64,000 nucleotides of DNA from positions 187,047,439 through 187,111,438 of the forward strand of contig NC_050100.1 of NCBI RefSeq assembly GCF_902167145.1. The letters are read 5' to 3'. Of the stretch, positions 1 through 9,297 are shown piece after piece. Below the pieces are notes generated by a model, which saw only the letters and a program-made list of their open reading frames with translations, did no database searches and had not been told where the DNA came from. The translations under genes and the position numbers were made by a program. The stretch is from Zea mays (lineage: Eukaryota; Streptophyta; Magnoliopsida; Poales; Poaceae). Each line of letters opens with the position of its first letter. Position 1 is the first letter of the stretch.

Positions 1-1
1 G

Positions 2-763
2 ACAATCGAGGTCTGACCCCTAAATAGCATCAGGTCCGAACAGGCGGTGGCGTTCTTCACCAACATCATCCATCGCTTTGGGATCCCGAACTCCATCATC
101 ATCGACAACGGCACCCAGTTCACCGGCAGAAAGTTCCTGGACTTCTGCGAGGATCACCACATCCGGGTGGACTGGGCCGTCGTGGCTCACCCCATGACGA
201 ATGGGCAAGTAGAGCGTGCCAACGGCATGATTCTACAAGGACTCAAGCCTCGGATTTACAACGACCTCAACAAGTTCGGCAAGCGATGGATGAAGGAACT
301 CCCCTCGGTGGTCTGGAGTCTGAGGACAACGCCGAGACGAGCCACGGGCTTCACGCCGTTCTTTCTAGTCTATGGGGCTGAGGCCATCTTGCCCACAGAC
401 TTAGAATACGGTTCCCCGAGGACGAGGGCCTACGCCGACCAAAGCAACCAAGCTAATCGAGAAGACTCGCTGGACCAGCTGGAAGAGGCTCGGGACATGG
501 CCTTACTACACTCGGCGCGGTACCAGCAGTCCCTGCGACGCTACCACACCCGAGGGGTTCGGTCCCGAGACCTCCAGGTGGGCGACCTGGTGCTTCGGTT
601 GCGACAAGACGCCCGAGGGCGGCATAAGCTCACGCCTCCCTGGGAAGGGCCGTTCGTCATCGCCAAAGTTCTGAAGCCCGGAACGTACAAGCTGGCCAAC
701 AGTCAAGGTGAGGTCTACAACAACGCTTGGAACATCCAACAGCTACGTCGCTTCTACCCTTAA
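2..763 (+). pseudogene. pol: Gypsy integrase C-terminal half (broken)
   Basis: Reading in the frame that ends in RFYP and a stop at 763, this covers the second half of a Ty3/gypsy integrase. Visible landmarks are the second catalytic Asp in IDNGTQF (about 104-120), the catalytic Glu in NGQVERANG (about 199-225), and a C-terminal chromatin/DNA-binding region rich in LRLRQDARG and PPWEGPF. A TGA at 14-16 replaces the Arg codon seen at the same place in element C (IEVRPL), so the reading frame is interrupted near the left window edge. The protein is nearly identical to the C-terminal part of the integrase at 46399-47361. The enzyme would join retrotransposon cDNA to the host genome, but this copy is very probably not functional. 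Confidence 0.85.
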
Positions 764-3700
764 GATGCTTTCAAGTTGTTCATATACCTCGTTCCCACGC
801 AAAGTTTAGTCATCAAGGAAGGGTCAGCCTTGCCTCGGCAAAGCCCGATCCTCCCTCGGGGGCTAAAAGGGGGGAACCCCCTCTGCGTCGAAATTTTCCT
901 CAAAAAAAAGATCCTTTCTGCCAGAATGTCTTTCGTGCTTTTCGACTACTTCGAAAGTGGATCCTGAAAACGATGGAGTACACGTAAGCAGCAAGGCTGA
1001 CCGAGCCGAGGGACTCCTACGCCTCCGGGATACGGATACCTCACTCGTCACCTTCTGCGATAAGTAACTCGCGTTCGGATAAGTGATTCCGCGGACCGAA
1101 CAAGTCTTCACGCTCGAAAGCTCCTCTACCGAAGCGATTCTTCGGGCCTTCTCGACTGCGTCGGTGATAGAACCCTATGGACGGGCAAGAGTACGTGTAA
1201 GCGGCAGGGCCGACCGAACCGAGGGATTCCTACGCCTCTGGGATACGGATACCTCACTCATCGCCTTCCGTGAAAAGCAACTCTCGCTCACATAGACAAT
1301 TCTGTTACCAACGAAAAAGTCCAGATACTCAAAACAAGAGGAAAAGAAGCGCAGCTTTACAACACGACGATGGTGTGTTTGGGCCTCGGTGGCCGCAGAA
1401 AACACACGCTACAAGATAATCCGATCCTGCAGGCTCGGATCTTGACAGTTGAAGGGAGCAGCAACACCCTCGGCGTCGACTACACCTTCGGCGAGGTCCG
1501 ACCTAGCCTCGGACGGCGACGCGGTCCGAGGATCTCCACTCTGAAGGACGACATCATCACCACGCCCAGGCCATCGCCGCCAGGGTCTTCTCCAGGAATC
1601 CGGCTCGAGCAGACGGCTCGGCCAGTCACCCCGAGGCCTCGGCCAGCTGTCCCCCGAAGACATTAGCCCGGCCCGAGGCCTCGGCAACTCAGTTCCGGTG
1701 TCGGTCCTGCCAGTGGACGACCCGGCCAGGCTCTGGCTGACCAAGTCTTCTTTTCGAGCCAACTCTGCCTCTGTCCGTGCTGACACCGCTACCCCTGGCT
1801 TCGGCTCATCGAAGAGCGGCCGAGGGGTTCCTTTAACTAAGCAAGAGAAGCCTCGGACAGCAAGGCCGACCGAGTCGAGGGACTCCTACGCCTCCGGGAT
1901 ACGGATACCTCACTCGTCACCTTTGCACGGGGCGACTCACGCTTGGTGAAGCGGTTCAGATAACCAACAGGCGAGTCTTAGTGCTCGAAAATGAGGAAAA
2001 AACACGGCTCCGCGCCCAAAAAATAGATACATGTTCAGGCCCCGACAGCCACAATGAACAAAAGACCGGCATTCAAGATGCCATTACAAACGGAACTCCG
2101 GTTCCGTCCCCGCGGGTATGAACAACCTCCACACCAGGGAGCCTGCGGGGGGACAAGTTCCGGGCGACTCGCCAGCGACCTCTGCAGCAGCAGCTATGGT
2201 CCTAGGACGGACGCGGCCATCGGAAGGCTCTCGTTCGCGTCCCCGCTCAAGGGACGCGAACCAGACATCAAAGCCAAAGAGCGGGCCGCTCCAAAGCGCA
2301 CCGGCAGGTCCTCGCTCCCGTCCTCGCCACAAAAACGAGGAAGAGGGCGGAATGTTGCATCCTAGCTGGGCAGCAACAGTTCGCCTTCCCCGGCATGGCT
2401 GGAGGACGCCTCCTCCGCAGAGCTGGGGGATGGTTTCCACCACCAGAAGCTGGAAGAGGAGGTGGCCAGCCGACCCGTGCGGGAGGTAGAGCCCCGGCTC
2501 GCCTCGCTCTCCGCCCCAGCAAGGATGGTAAGCATCCTTGAAGCCGAGGGAGAGGCGGGGGCCGCAGCCCGGCTTGCTTCTCCCCATCCAAGGGCTGGTG
2601 GTCACCGTCTTAGGTGACCACCGGCGAGGGGGTGCAGCCAGGCCACCTGATGAAAATCCTTGAAGCCGAACGATGGCTGAAAGGTACCAACTTCCACGAA
2701 GTTGCGTACCCCCAACGACAAGGCGGAAGGATTGCGGGTGTTCCCCATCCGGGGGCTCGGAAGGTGGAAAGACACGATGCATAAGGGAGCGCGAAGACAT
2801 GGTCGCCTTTCAAGGGGGTCGCCCTCCTTTTAAAGGCGACTCTCCCTACTTGCGTCCCCAGCCATCGTGGGCTGAGTCTTCTCCAACACGCTCCAAGGTC
2901 CTCCCCCTATGGCGCGGGGGCTGGGTCCCACGCGTCATACAAGCTGGTCCAGGGCAGAAGAAGTCAAACCGCCGCGCGCGGTGCATGCAACCGTCCAGCG
3001 GTTACAAGCGTCCCCCCACTTTCGCCCAGACCAGCGGGTGAAAGGGCGGGCAGCCATGCAGGCGACATGCAACCGCGCCAAGTGGGCACGCCCCTTTGAC
3101 TTCCAACGCACCCAGCATGGAGGCCCAGGCCCACGCGTCATGCAACCGGCGCGCCGGTTGCTACGTGCGAGCAACTGCACCGCCGCTCGCACCACTACCA
3201 CGCCTCCTCGACTGCGGAACTAGTACCGCAACTCGAGGCAACCCTGCGTACGACCCAGCAGTGCCAGCTAGGCGCGACGGTCAATACGGCCAAAAATGAG
3301 CCATCAGTAATGGCGGTGGCAGGCGGGCAGGAGCAGCGGTCACGTCGTCAGCCAAGCTTACGTCCCATCCAGGGGCAGTGAGAGAACCCTCTCTCACGGC
3401 GTGAAGACGGCGCGCCCGTGTTCCGTTCCTCGAACGGCTCGCGCACGCGCAACGGCCGCCCCGCGAACCACTCGCCCCATCGCATTAACTCCGCGGCAGG
3501 ACAGGCGGCGCCTCTGGCAGGGGAAGCAAGCGACGCTTCGCCTTTGCCATAATGACCGCGTCAAAAAAAAGGTACGCCACGTCATTCGATTTCATATCCT
3601 TTTCCTCTTTCTCTCTCTTACAACAGGAACCGGGAAAGGGGGATACCCCGAAAAGGATCCTTCTCCGTGAAGGAAACAAGCCCCGAGCCTCCCTACTGAT

Positions 3701-4605
3701 CAGAGGTTCAAAGGCTGGCCCCTCGGAGGGGTTTTACAGCCGCCTCAGAGCGCGTGGGCTCCACACCCACTACTGGTCAGAGGTTCGAAGGCCGGCCCCT
3801 CGGAAGGGTTCAACGGCCGCCTCAGGCCACTCGGGCTCTGCGCCCACTACTGATCAGGGGTTCGTACTCTGGCCCTCGAAGGGTTCACAGCCGCCTCAGA
3901 CACAGAGCGAGGGATGACCCTGGGTACATTCGATACATAACCAAGGCTCGGGCTACGCTCCCGAGGTACCCTAGGACATTTCCGAGACCAGCGGGAACGA
4001 TCTTGTAACGGAATCCCATCAGAGGGAGGCATCGAGCCCTCGGACCCCATCGACAGGGGACCGGGTTCGGCAGATCACCCGCAGGTACTTTTGAGTGCGC
4101 CTCCGGGCCTCTAGCCGACCCCTAACAAATGGGGCACGGGCGTCCACTCGGATTACCCGCCAGCAGCTCATCGGAGACACCATGTTCGGCGCCCTCCGAG
4201 GGCAACATGGCGCTTTCCCCCCTCCTCCTTGCGGGAAGGCGACGCAGGGGCGTATGTAAAAAAGTCGAGTCTGTCCTTGACCGTCCTCTCGCCCTGTGCA
4301 GAGGCTCGGGGGCTGCGTTGACAGCGTCAACATACCAGCCCGAGAACTTGGGACCCGACCGTGCACCCGGGCTACGACCAGCTCGCATGAGGGAATGACC
4401 AGACCAGCCGAAGCATTGCGCAAGGCATTAAGACCTCGGAGGAGTCAAACCACTCCTCCGAGGCCTCGGGGGCTACACCCGGCGGGTGCGCTCGTGCGCA
4501 CCCACCGGAACAAAACGCAACCGAGAAAGGCTGGTCCCCTTGCAAAAAAGTGCGACAAAAGCCTCCAAGCGAGTATTAACACTCCCTTCGAGGCTCGGGG
4601 GCTAC
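764..4605 (+). other. Non-coding 3' region of element E
   Basis: This stretch lies between the integrase stop and the 3' LTR. No reading frame looks protein-like on either strand; the long frames are GC-rich shadows. It holds two repeat sets. The first is three copies of a unit of about 75 bp containing CGGGATACGGATACCTCACT (near 1000-1050, 1210-1265 and 1865-1922). The second is three copies of about 77 bp built around ACTGATCAG...GGTTCG...GGCCCCTCGGA (3690-3905). Both ends match the 3' region of element C (44697-46398), but about 2.2 kb in the middle (roughly 1113-3297) has no counterpart there. The last bases, GAGGCTCGGGGGCTAC, occupy the polypurine-tract position next to the LTR. Confidence 0.7.
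4590..4605 (+). other. Polypurine-tract position of element E
   Basis: The G-rich run GAGGCTCGGGGGCTAC directly precedes the 3' LTR start (TGTCGGGG at 4606). The same sequence abuts the corresponding LTR of element C (44697-44712, minus strand). In gypsy elements the plus-strand DNA primer lies here. Confidence 0.65.
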
Positions 4606-5094
4606 TGTCGGGGACCATAATTAGGGGTACCCTCAAGGCTCCTAATTCTCAGCTGGTAACCCCCATCAGCACAAAGCTGCAAAGGCCTGATGGGTGCGAC
4701 TAAGTCAAGGATCGGTCCATTCGAGGGACCCGATCATGCCTCGCCCGAGCCTAGCCTCGGGCAAGGGCAGCCGACCCCGGAGGATCTACATCTCGCCCGA
4801 GGCCCCCTCCAGCAACGGGCACACCTTCGGCTCACCCGAGGCCCAGTATTCGCCAAGAAGCAACCTAGGCCAAATCGCCACGCCAACCGACCAAATCGCA
4901 GGAGCATTTAATGCAAAGGTGGCCTGACACCTTTATCCTGACGCACGCCCTCCAGTCGACAGAGCCGAAGTGACCGCAGTCACTTCGCCGCTCCACTGAC
5001 CGGTCTGACAAGAGGACAGCGCCGCCTACGCCGCTCCGACTGCTATGCCACTCGACAGAGTGAGGCTGACAGCAGCCAGGCCTGGCCTCAGGCG

Positions 5095-5560
5095 CCATAG
5101 GAAACTCCGCTTCGCCCGACCCCAGGGCTCGGACTCGGGCTCAGCCCCAGAAGACGACGAACTCCGCTTCGCCCGACCCTAGGGCTCGGACTCGGGCTCA
5201 GCCCCGGAAGACGACGAACTCCGCTTCGCCCGACCCCAGGGCTCGGACTCGGGCTCAGACCCGGAAGACGACGAACTCCGCTTCGCCCAACCCCAGGGCT
5301 CGGACTCGGGCTTAGCCCCGGAAGACGACGAACTCCGCTCCGCCCGACCTAGGGCTCGGACTCGGGCTCAGCCCCGGAAGACGACAAACTCCGCTCCGCC
5401 CGACCCAGGGCTCGGACTCGGGCTCAGCCCCGGAAGACGACAAACTCTGCTCCGCCCGACCCAGGGCTCGGACTCGGGCTCAGCCCCGGAAGACGACGAA
5501 CTCCGCTTCGCCCGACCCCAGGGCTCGGACTGAGCCCTGGCCTCAGCGGACGGTCTCCGC
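5095..5560 (+). repeat. 57 bp tandem array inside the E LTR
   Basis: About eight imperfect copies of a unit near 57 bp lie head to tail. Each contains CTCCGCTTCGCCCGACC, then AGGGCTCGGACTCGGGCTCA and a GGAAGACGAC linker. The same unit, reversed, is present about six times in each LTR of element C and in fewer copies at 6400-6660. The array creates long low-complexity reading frames in several frames that are not genes. Confidence 0.9.
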
Positions 5561-6035
5561 CTCGCCCGACCCAGGGGCTCGGACTCGACCTCGACCTCGG
5601 AAGACAGACTCGACCTCAACCTCAGAGGAGCCTCTACATCGCCCAACCTAGATCACCACAGACCGACCACGTCGACAGGAGGCGCCACCATTACCCTACC
5701 CCAAGCTGACTCAGGCTACGGGGAACAAGACCGGCGTCCCATCTGGCTCGCTCCGCTAGACAAGTAATGATGGCGCCCCGCACGCTCTGTGACGACGGCG
5801 GCTCTCAGCCCCCTTACGGAAGCAAGAGGACGTCAGCAAGGACTCGACAGCCCCGACAGTTGTCCTTCCGCCAGGCTCCAGCGCTCCTCCGACGGCCACG
5901 ACACCACACGAACCGGGTGCCAAAACCTCTCCGGCTGCCACGATGGCATGTACTTAGGGCGCTAGCTCTCCTCCGCTAGACACGTTAGCACACTGCTACA
6001 CCCCCCATTGTACACCTGGATCCTCTCCTTGCGCC

Positions 6036-6043
6036 TATAAAAG
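6036..6043 (+). promoter_or_regulatory. TATA box of the E-type LTR promoter
   Basis: TATAAAAG sits about 300 bp before the LTR end, after a GC-rich stretch. The same box occurs in both LTRs of element C on the minus strand (ccttttatag near 43374-43384 and 53278-53288). Promoter activity is inferred from position in the LTR. Confidence 0.6.
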
Positions 6044-6337
6044 GAAGGATCAGAGCCCTCTTACAGAAGGTTGGCCACACGGGGAAAGGACGGGACAGGC
6101 GATCGCGTGAGGCCGCTCGCTCCCCCCGCGTGGACGCTTGTAACCCCCTACTGCAAGCGCACCTGACTTGGGCGTGGGACGAACACGAAGGCCGCGGGAT
6201 TTCCACCTCTCACGCCCGTCTCCCTCCGGCTGCCTTCCCCCCTTCACGCTCTGTCTCGCGCCGACCCATCTGGGCTGGGGCACGCGGCGATAGTTTACTC
6301 GTCGGTCCAGGGACCCCCCGGTCTCGAAACGCCGACA

Positions 6338-7148
6338 ACGCCGGTCTTGTTCCCCGTAGCCTGAGCTAGCTAGGGGTAGGATAATGATGGCCCCCTGTGA
6401 CGTGGTCGGTCCGAGCCCTGGGTCGGGCGAGGCGGAGGCTCCTCCGAGGTCGAGTCCGAGCCCCGGGTCGGGCGAGGCGGAGACCATCGTCTGAGGCCAA
6501 GGCTGAGTCCGAGCCCTGGGGTCGGGCGAGGCGGAGTTCGTCGTCTTTCGGGGCCGAGGCCAAGTCTGAGCCTTGGGGTCGGGCGAGGCAGAGTTCGTCG
6601 TCTTCCGGGGCCGAGGCCGAGTCCGAGCCCTAGGGTCGGGCGAGGCGGAGCTTCCTATGGCGCCCGAGGCCAGACTTGGCTGCTGTCAGCCTCTCTCTGT
6701 CGAGTGGCACAGCAGTCGGAGCGGCACAGGCGGCGTTGTCTTCTTGTCAGGCCGGTCAGTGGAACGGCGAAGTGACTGCGGTCACTTCGGCTCTGTCGAC
6801 TGAAGGGCGCACGTCAGGATAAGGTGTCAGACCATCCTTGCATTAAATGCTCCTGCGATACGGTCGGTCGGCGTGGCGATCCGGCCAAGGTTGCTTCTTA
6901 GCGAAGACTGGGCCTCGGGCGAGCCGAAGGTGTGTCCATTGCTTGAGGGGGCCCTCGGGCGAGACGTGAATCCTCCGGGGTCGGCTGCCCTTGCCCGAGG
7001 CTGGGCTCGGGCGAGGCGAGGTCGTGTCCCTTGAGTGGACCGAGCCTTGACTTAGTCGCACCCATCAGGCCTTTGCAACTTTGTGCTAATGGGGGTTACC
7101 AGCTGAGATTAGGAGTCTTGGGGGTACCCCTAATTATGGTCTCCGACA
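6338..7148 (-). mobile_element. Truncated Huck-like LTR, minus orientation, target of element E
   Basis: The sequence from ACGCCGGTCTTGTT to GGTCTCCGACA follows the right-hand two-thirds of the minus-oriented LTR of element C (from about 53585 to 54600), with fewer 57 bp repeat copies. Its left part is missing because element E landed inside it; the rest should lie left of element E, outside the window. The LTR ends at 7148, and the next five bases, ACCAT, are the candidate target duplication. Whether it is a solo LTR or one end of a full element cannot be told here. Confidence 0.8.
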
Positions 7149-8529
7149 ACCATGTTTTGGAATAAGTCTCATGGTCTGTGGGAAGGACAACAATAGCAGC
7201 ATCTCAATTTTTTTGACTGCATGACAACAACCTTACCGCGTTGTGGAAGACTGCAGGTGTGGAGGACTGCAATTAGGACAACAACACCTTTATGATGCAG
7301 TTTTTTACTGCACTTTAGCATCTTTTGACTGCACTTTTTTAGCTGCGTCGGTTGGCCACCAGGTCTCCTGCAGTGTCTGCGGGGAGGCATTGAGTGGAAG
7401 GGGGAGCCAGAGAAGAAGGCCAGCCTATGCTGGCCACAGAGGTATCCTCTCGGAGAGAGGGAGACAACGACATCCGGGTCGGCTCCGGAGAGGTTGCAGG
7501 AGCGGCACAGCGTGCCCCTTCGAGGTCCTCCATCGCGCGGCGCCGCAGCGAGGGCCAAGATAGAGGGACCCACGAGGCCGGAGAAGAGGAGGATGGAAGG
7601 GGGGCGCGACGACGGGGTGGACGAGCATCACGAGGGGAGCGGGCGAGTTTGGGGGCTTAGGCGTCGTGGGGTGAAGGCAGGCGGGGGCATGGCCTTGTGG
7701 GCGTGGACACCCCCTTTTGCGACGAGGATGCGGGCGCGGGCGCGAAGGACACCACCAATGTTGTCGCGGCGGCGAGGGTCGCGAGCGCGTGGAGGAGGTG
7801 TGCAGACGGGGGCAGACAAGGGCATGGAAGTGTGGATGCCTTCGTCAACTGATACCGATGTAGGTCGTTACCTTCCAGATAGGTCGTGAGATAACATCCA
7901 AGCCTAATATGATATGAAGCTGCAAGCAGAATATTACCATCTCGCTAGCTAAAGGAGGACGAACGACCGAACATGCTATTAAAAAAAAGGGACATATCTT
8001 ATTTTCAACTCATATTTTTCTTAACCTTTTGGCTAAGATAAATTACATTATTTGCCTGATACGTGAGTCATATGTTCAATTTTTTATTTTTTATGGAGAG
8101 AACCTATTTTAATTTTAGTTTTTTTGTGTGTAGAGAGGGTCTATCACATTGACTTATAGCATTATACTACTTAATGTACCTACCTAACTTACAATTAGGT
8201 GGACCATTTCAAATCTAGGTGTTTGTTTACCTGTCAAATTATTTACGTCAGATTATATAATTTAGATAGATTATAATCCGAAATAAACATGCCTTAATCC
8301 TATATAGATTGGATGAGATAAAAAAAGGATTAGACGAGATTTGGACTTTGGAATTTAAACCCCGCTAATGTTATCAATTTAGGCCTTGTTCGGTTATTGA
8401 TATTACATATGTATTAGAGTCTATTGGGTGAGGTTGGAATGTATTTTGACTTGTTATGGATTTAAACCGGCTCGATCCCACCTAATACATGTGGATTATC
8501 ACCAAAACAAAAAAGCTCTGGACTGAGAT
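7149..8529. other. Intergenic sequence, no gene recognised
   Basis: Positions 7149-7350 are AT-mixed with repeated TGACTGCA/ACTGCA words. Positions 7370-7850 are GC-rich with open frames on both strands but no recognisable protein. From 7870 on the DNA is AT-rich. Short MITE-like pieces are visible, for instance about 8217-8294 (AGGTGTTTGTTT... with ...AAATAAACATGCCT, imperfect inverted ends) and a fragment starting GGCCTTGTTCGGTTATT near 8383. I cannot assign a gene. Confidence 0.4.
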
Positions 8530-8532
8530 TAA

Positions 8533-9117
8533 GGCCTGTTTCAATCCCACTAGATAAACTTTAGCAGCTTTTTTAGCTACTTTTAACCATTTAGTGATCT
8601 AAACAGGAGAGCTAATGGCGGTGTGATAAAATTGAGCACCTATTATCTCATAAGTTGCTCAAGGGGTACTAAAAGTAGCTAAACGTGGCCACGTGGGCCA
8701 GAGAACCCCCATTTTCCACTCATACCCTCCAACCTCATTTCCTCTCTCTCCGCATTAGGGACATATGTATCTTTTATTGCAATATGCTAAACTTTATTAG
8801 AGTAATCCAAATACCACAAGGAGCTAAACTTTAGCATTTCAATTTAGGGGGTGTTTGGTTGCTCCTGCTAAAATTTAGCCCGGGTCACATCAAGCGTTTG
8901 ACTTTTAAATAGGAGTATGAAATATAGACCCAACCACTAGATTCGTCTCGTCTTTTAATCTTCGGCTGACAAATTAGTTTTATAATCCGACTACATTTAA
9001 TACCTGGAACGGATGTTCAAACATTCGATATGACAGAGGCTAAATTTTAGTTTGGGGTAACCAAACACCCCCTTATATGGCTAAAGTTTAGCTGGAAGCT
9101 AAAATTTATAACAGGCC
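8533..9117. mobile_element. Outer Tourist-type MITE, split by a second MITE
   Basis: The element has inverted ends GGCCTGTT and AACAGGCC and is flanked by TAA on both sides (8530-8532 and 9118-9120). Subterminal sequences are also inverted (AACTTTAGCAGCT against AGCTGGAAGCTAAA). The three-base TAA duplication fits the PIF/Harbinger superfamily. A second MITE at 8847-9072 interrupts it. Without that insert it is about 356 bp. It ends about 180 bp before the start codon of the six-exon gene, so it lies in or next to its promoter. Confidence 0.75.
8847..9072. mobile_element. Inner Tourist-type MITE with TTA duplication
   Basis: The 226 bp element runs from GGGGGTGTTTGGTTGCTCC to GGTAACCAAACACCCCC, with TTA on both sides (8844-8846 and 9073-9075). 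Long AT-rich inverted sub-termini (CTAAAATTTAG against CTAAATTTTAG) continue the pairing. End sequence and TTA duplication fit Tourist/PIF-Harbinger MITEs. It is inserted within the MITE at 8533-9117, so it is the younger of the two. Confidence 0.8.
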
Positions 9118-9297
9118 TAAAACGAATGACACAGCTTTGGTGGGAACCGTTGGATCGTAACTAACGCTAGAGAAGCACTCCGAAGACCTGCTCTCCTTCG
9201 TTCTGTTTGTTGTTTTTCTTCTCCCGTCCGCAGTCCGCTTGGCGTGCGCGACGGCTAGGGCGACCGCCGCCGCCCTACGCCCTACGTCCAGCTGCCC

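Larger units (their letters stand above)
1..6337 (+). mobile_element. Huck-like Ty3/gypsy retrotransposon, 3' part (element E)
   Basis: This is the downstream half of a gypsy LTR retrotransposon on the plus strand. It enters the window inside the integrase, ends its coding part at 763, has a 3.8 kb non-coding 3' region, and closes with a 1732 bp 3' LTR (4606-6337) that starts TGTCGGGG and ends CGCCGACA. Integrase, 3' region and LTR all match element C at 43072-54600 in reverse orientation, so both belong to one family. The Huck assignment is from memory. The element sits inside an LTR of the same family; the five bases after its end (ACGCC, 6338-6342) should be the target duplication, whose partner lies left of the window. 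Confidence 0.85.
4606..6337 (+). repeat. 3' LTR of element E
   Basis: The LTR starts TGTCGGGGACC and ends AACGCCGACA, giving the TGTCGG/CCGACA inverted ends of this family. It is 1732 bp against 1625 bp for both LTRs of element C, and the extra length is mainly more copies of an internal 57 bp tandem repeat (about 5095-5560). A TATA box lies at 6036. No second LTR of this element is in the window. Confidence 0.9.

Noticed and set aside
2084..2800. Open frame of 238 codons on the minus strand in the 3' region of element E
   Set aside because: Proline/glycine/arginine-rich low-complexity translation of GC-rich DNA, no recognisable domain, not conserved in element C.
5095..5560. Regular repeats that might suggest a CRISPR array
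   Set aside because: Units are contiguous without unique spacers and lie inside an LTR of a plant retrotransposon.
7370..7890. GC-rich segment with overlapping open frames on both strands
   Set aside because: No domain, no splice-consistent model, and frames on both strands are equally open; could be part of an unrecognised transposon but cannot be supported as a gene.
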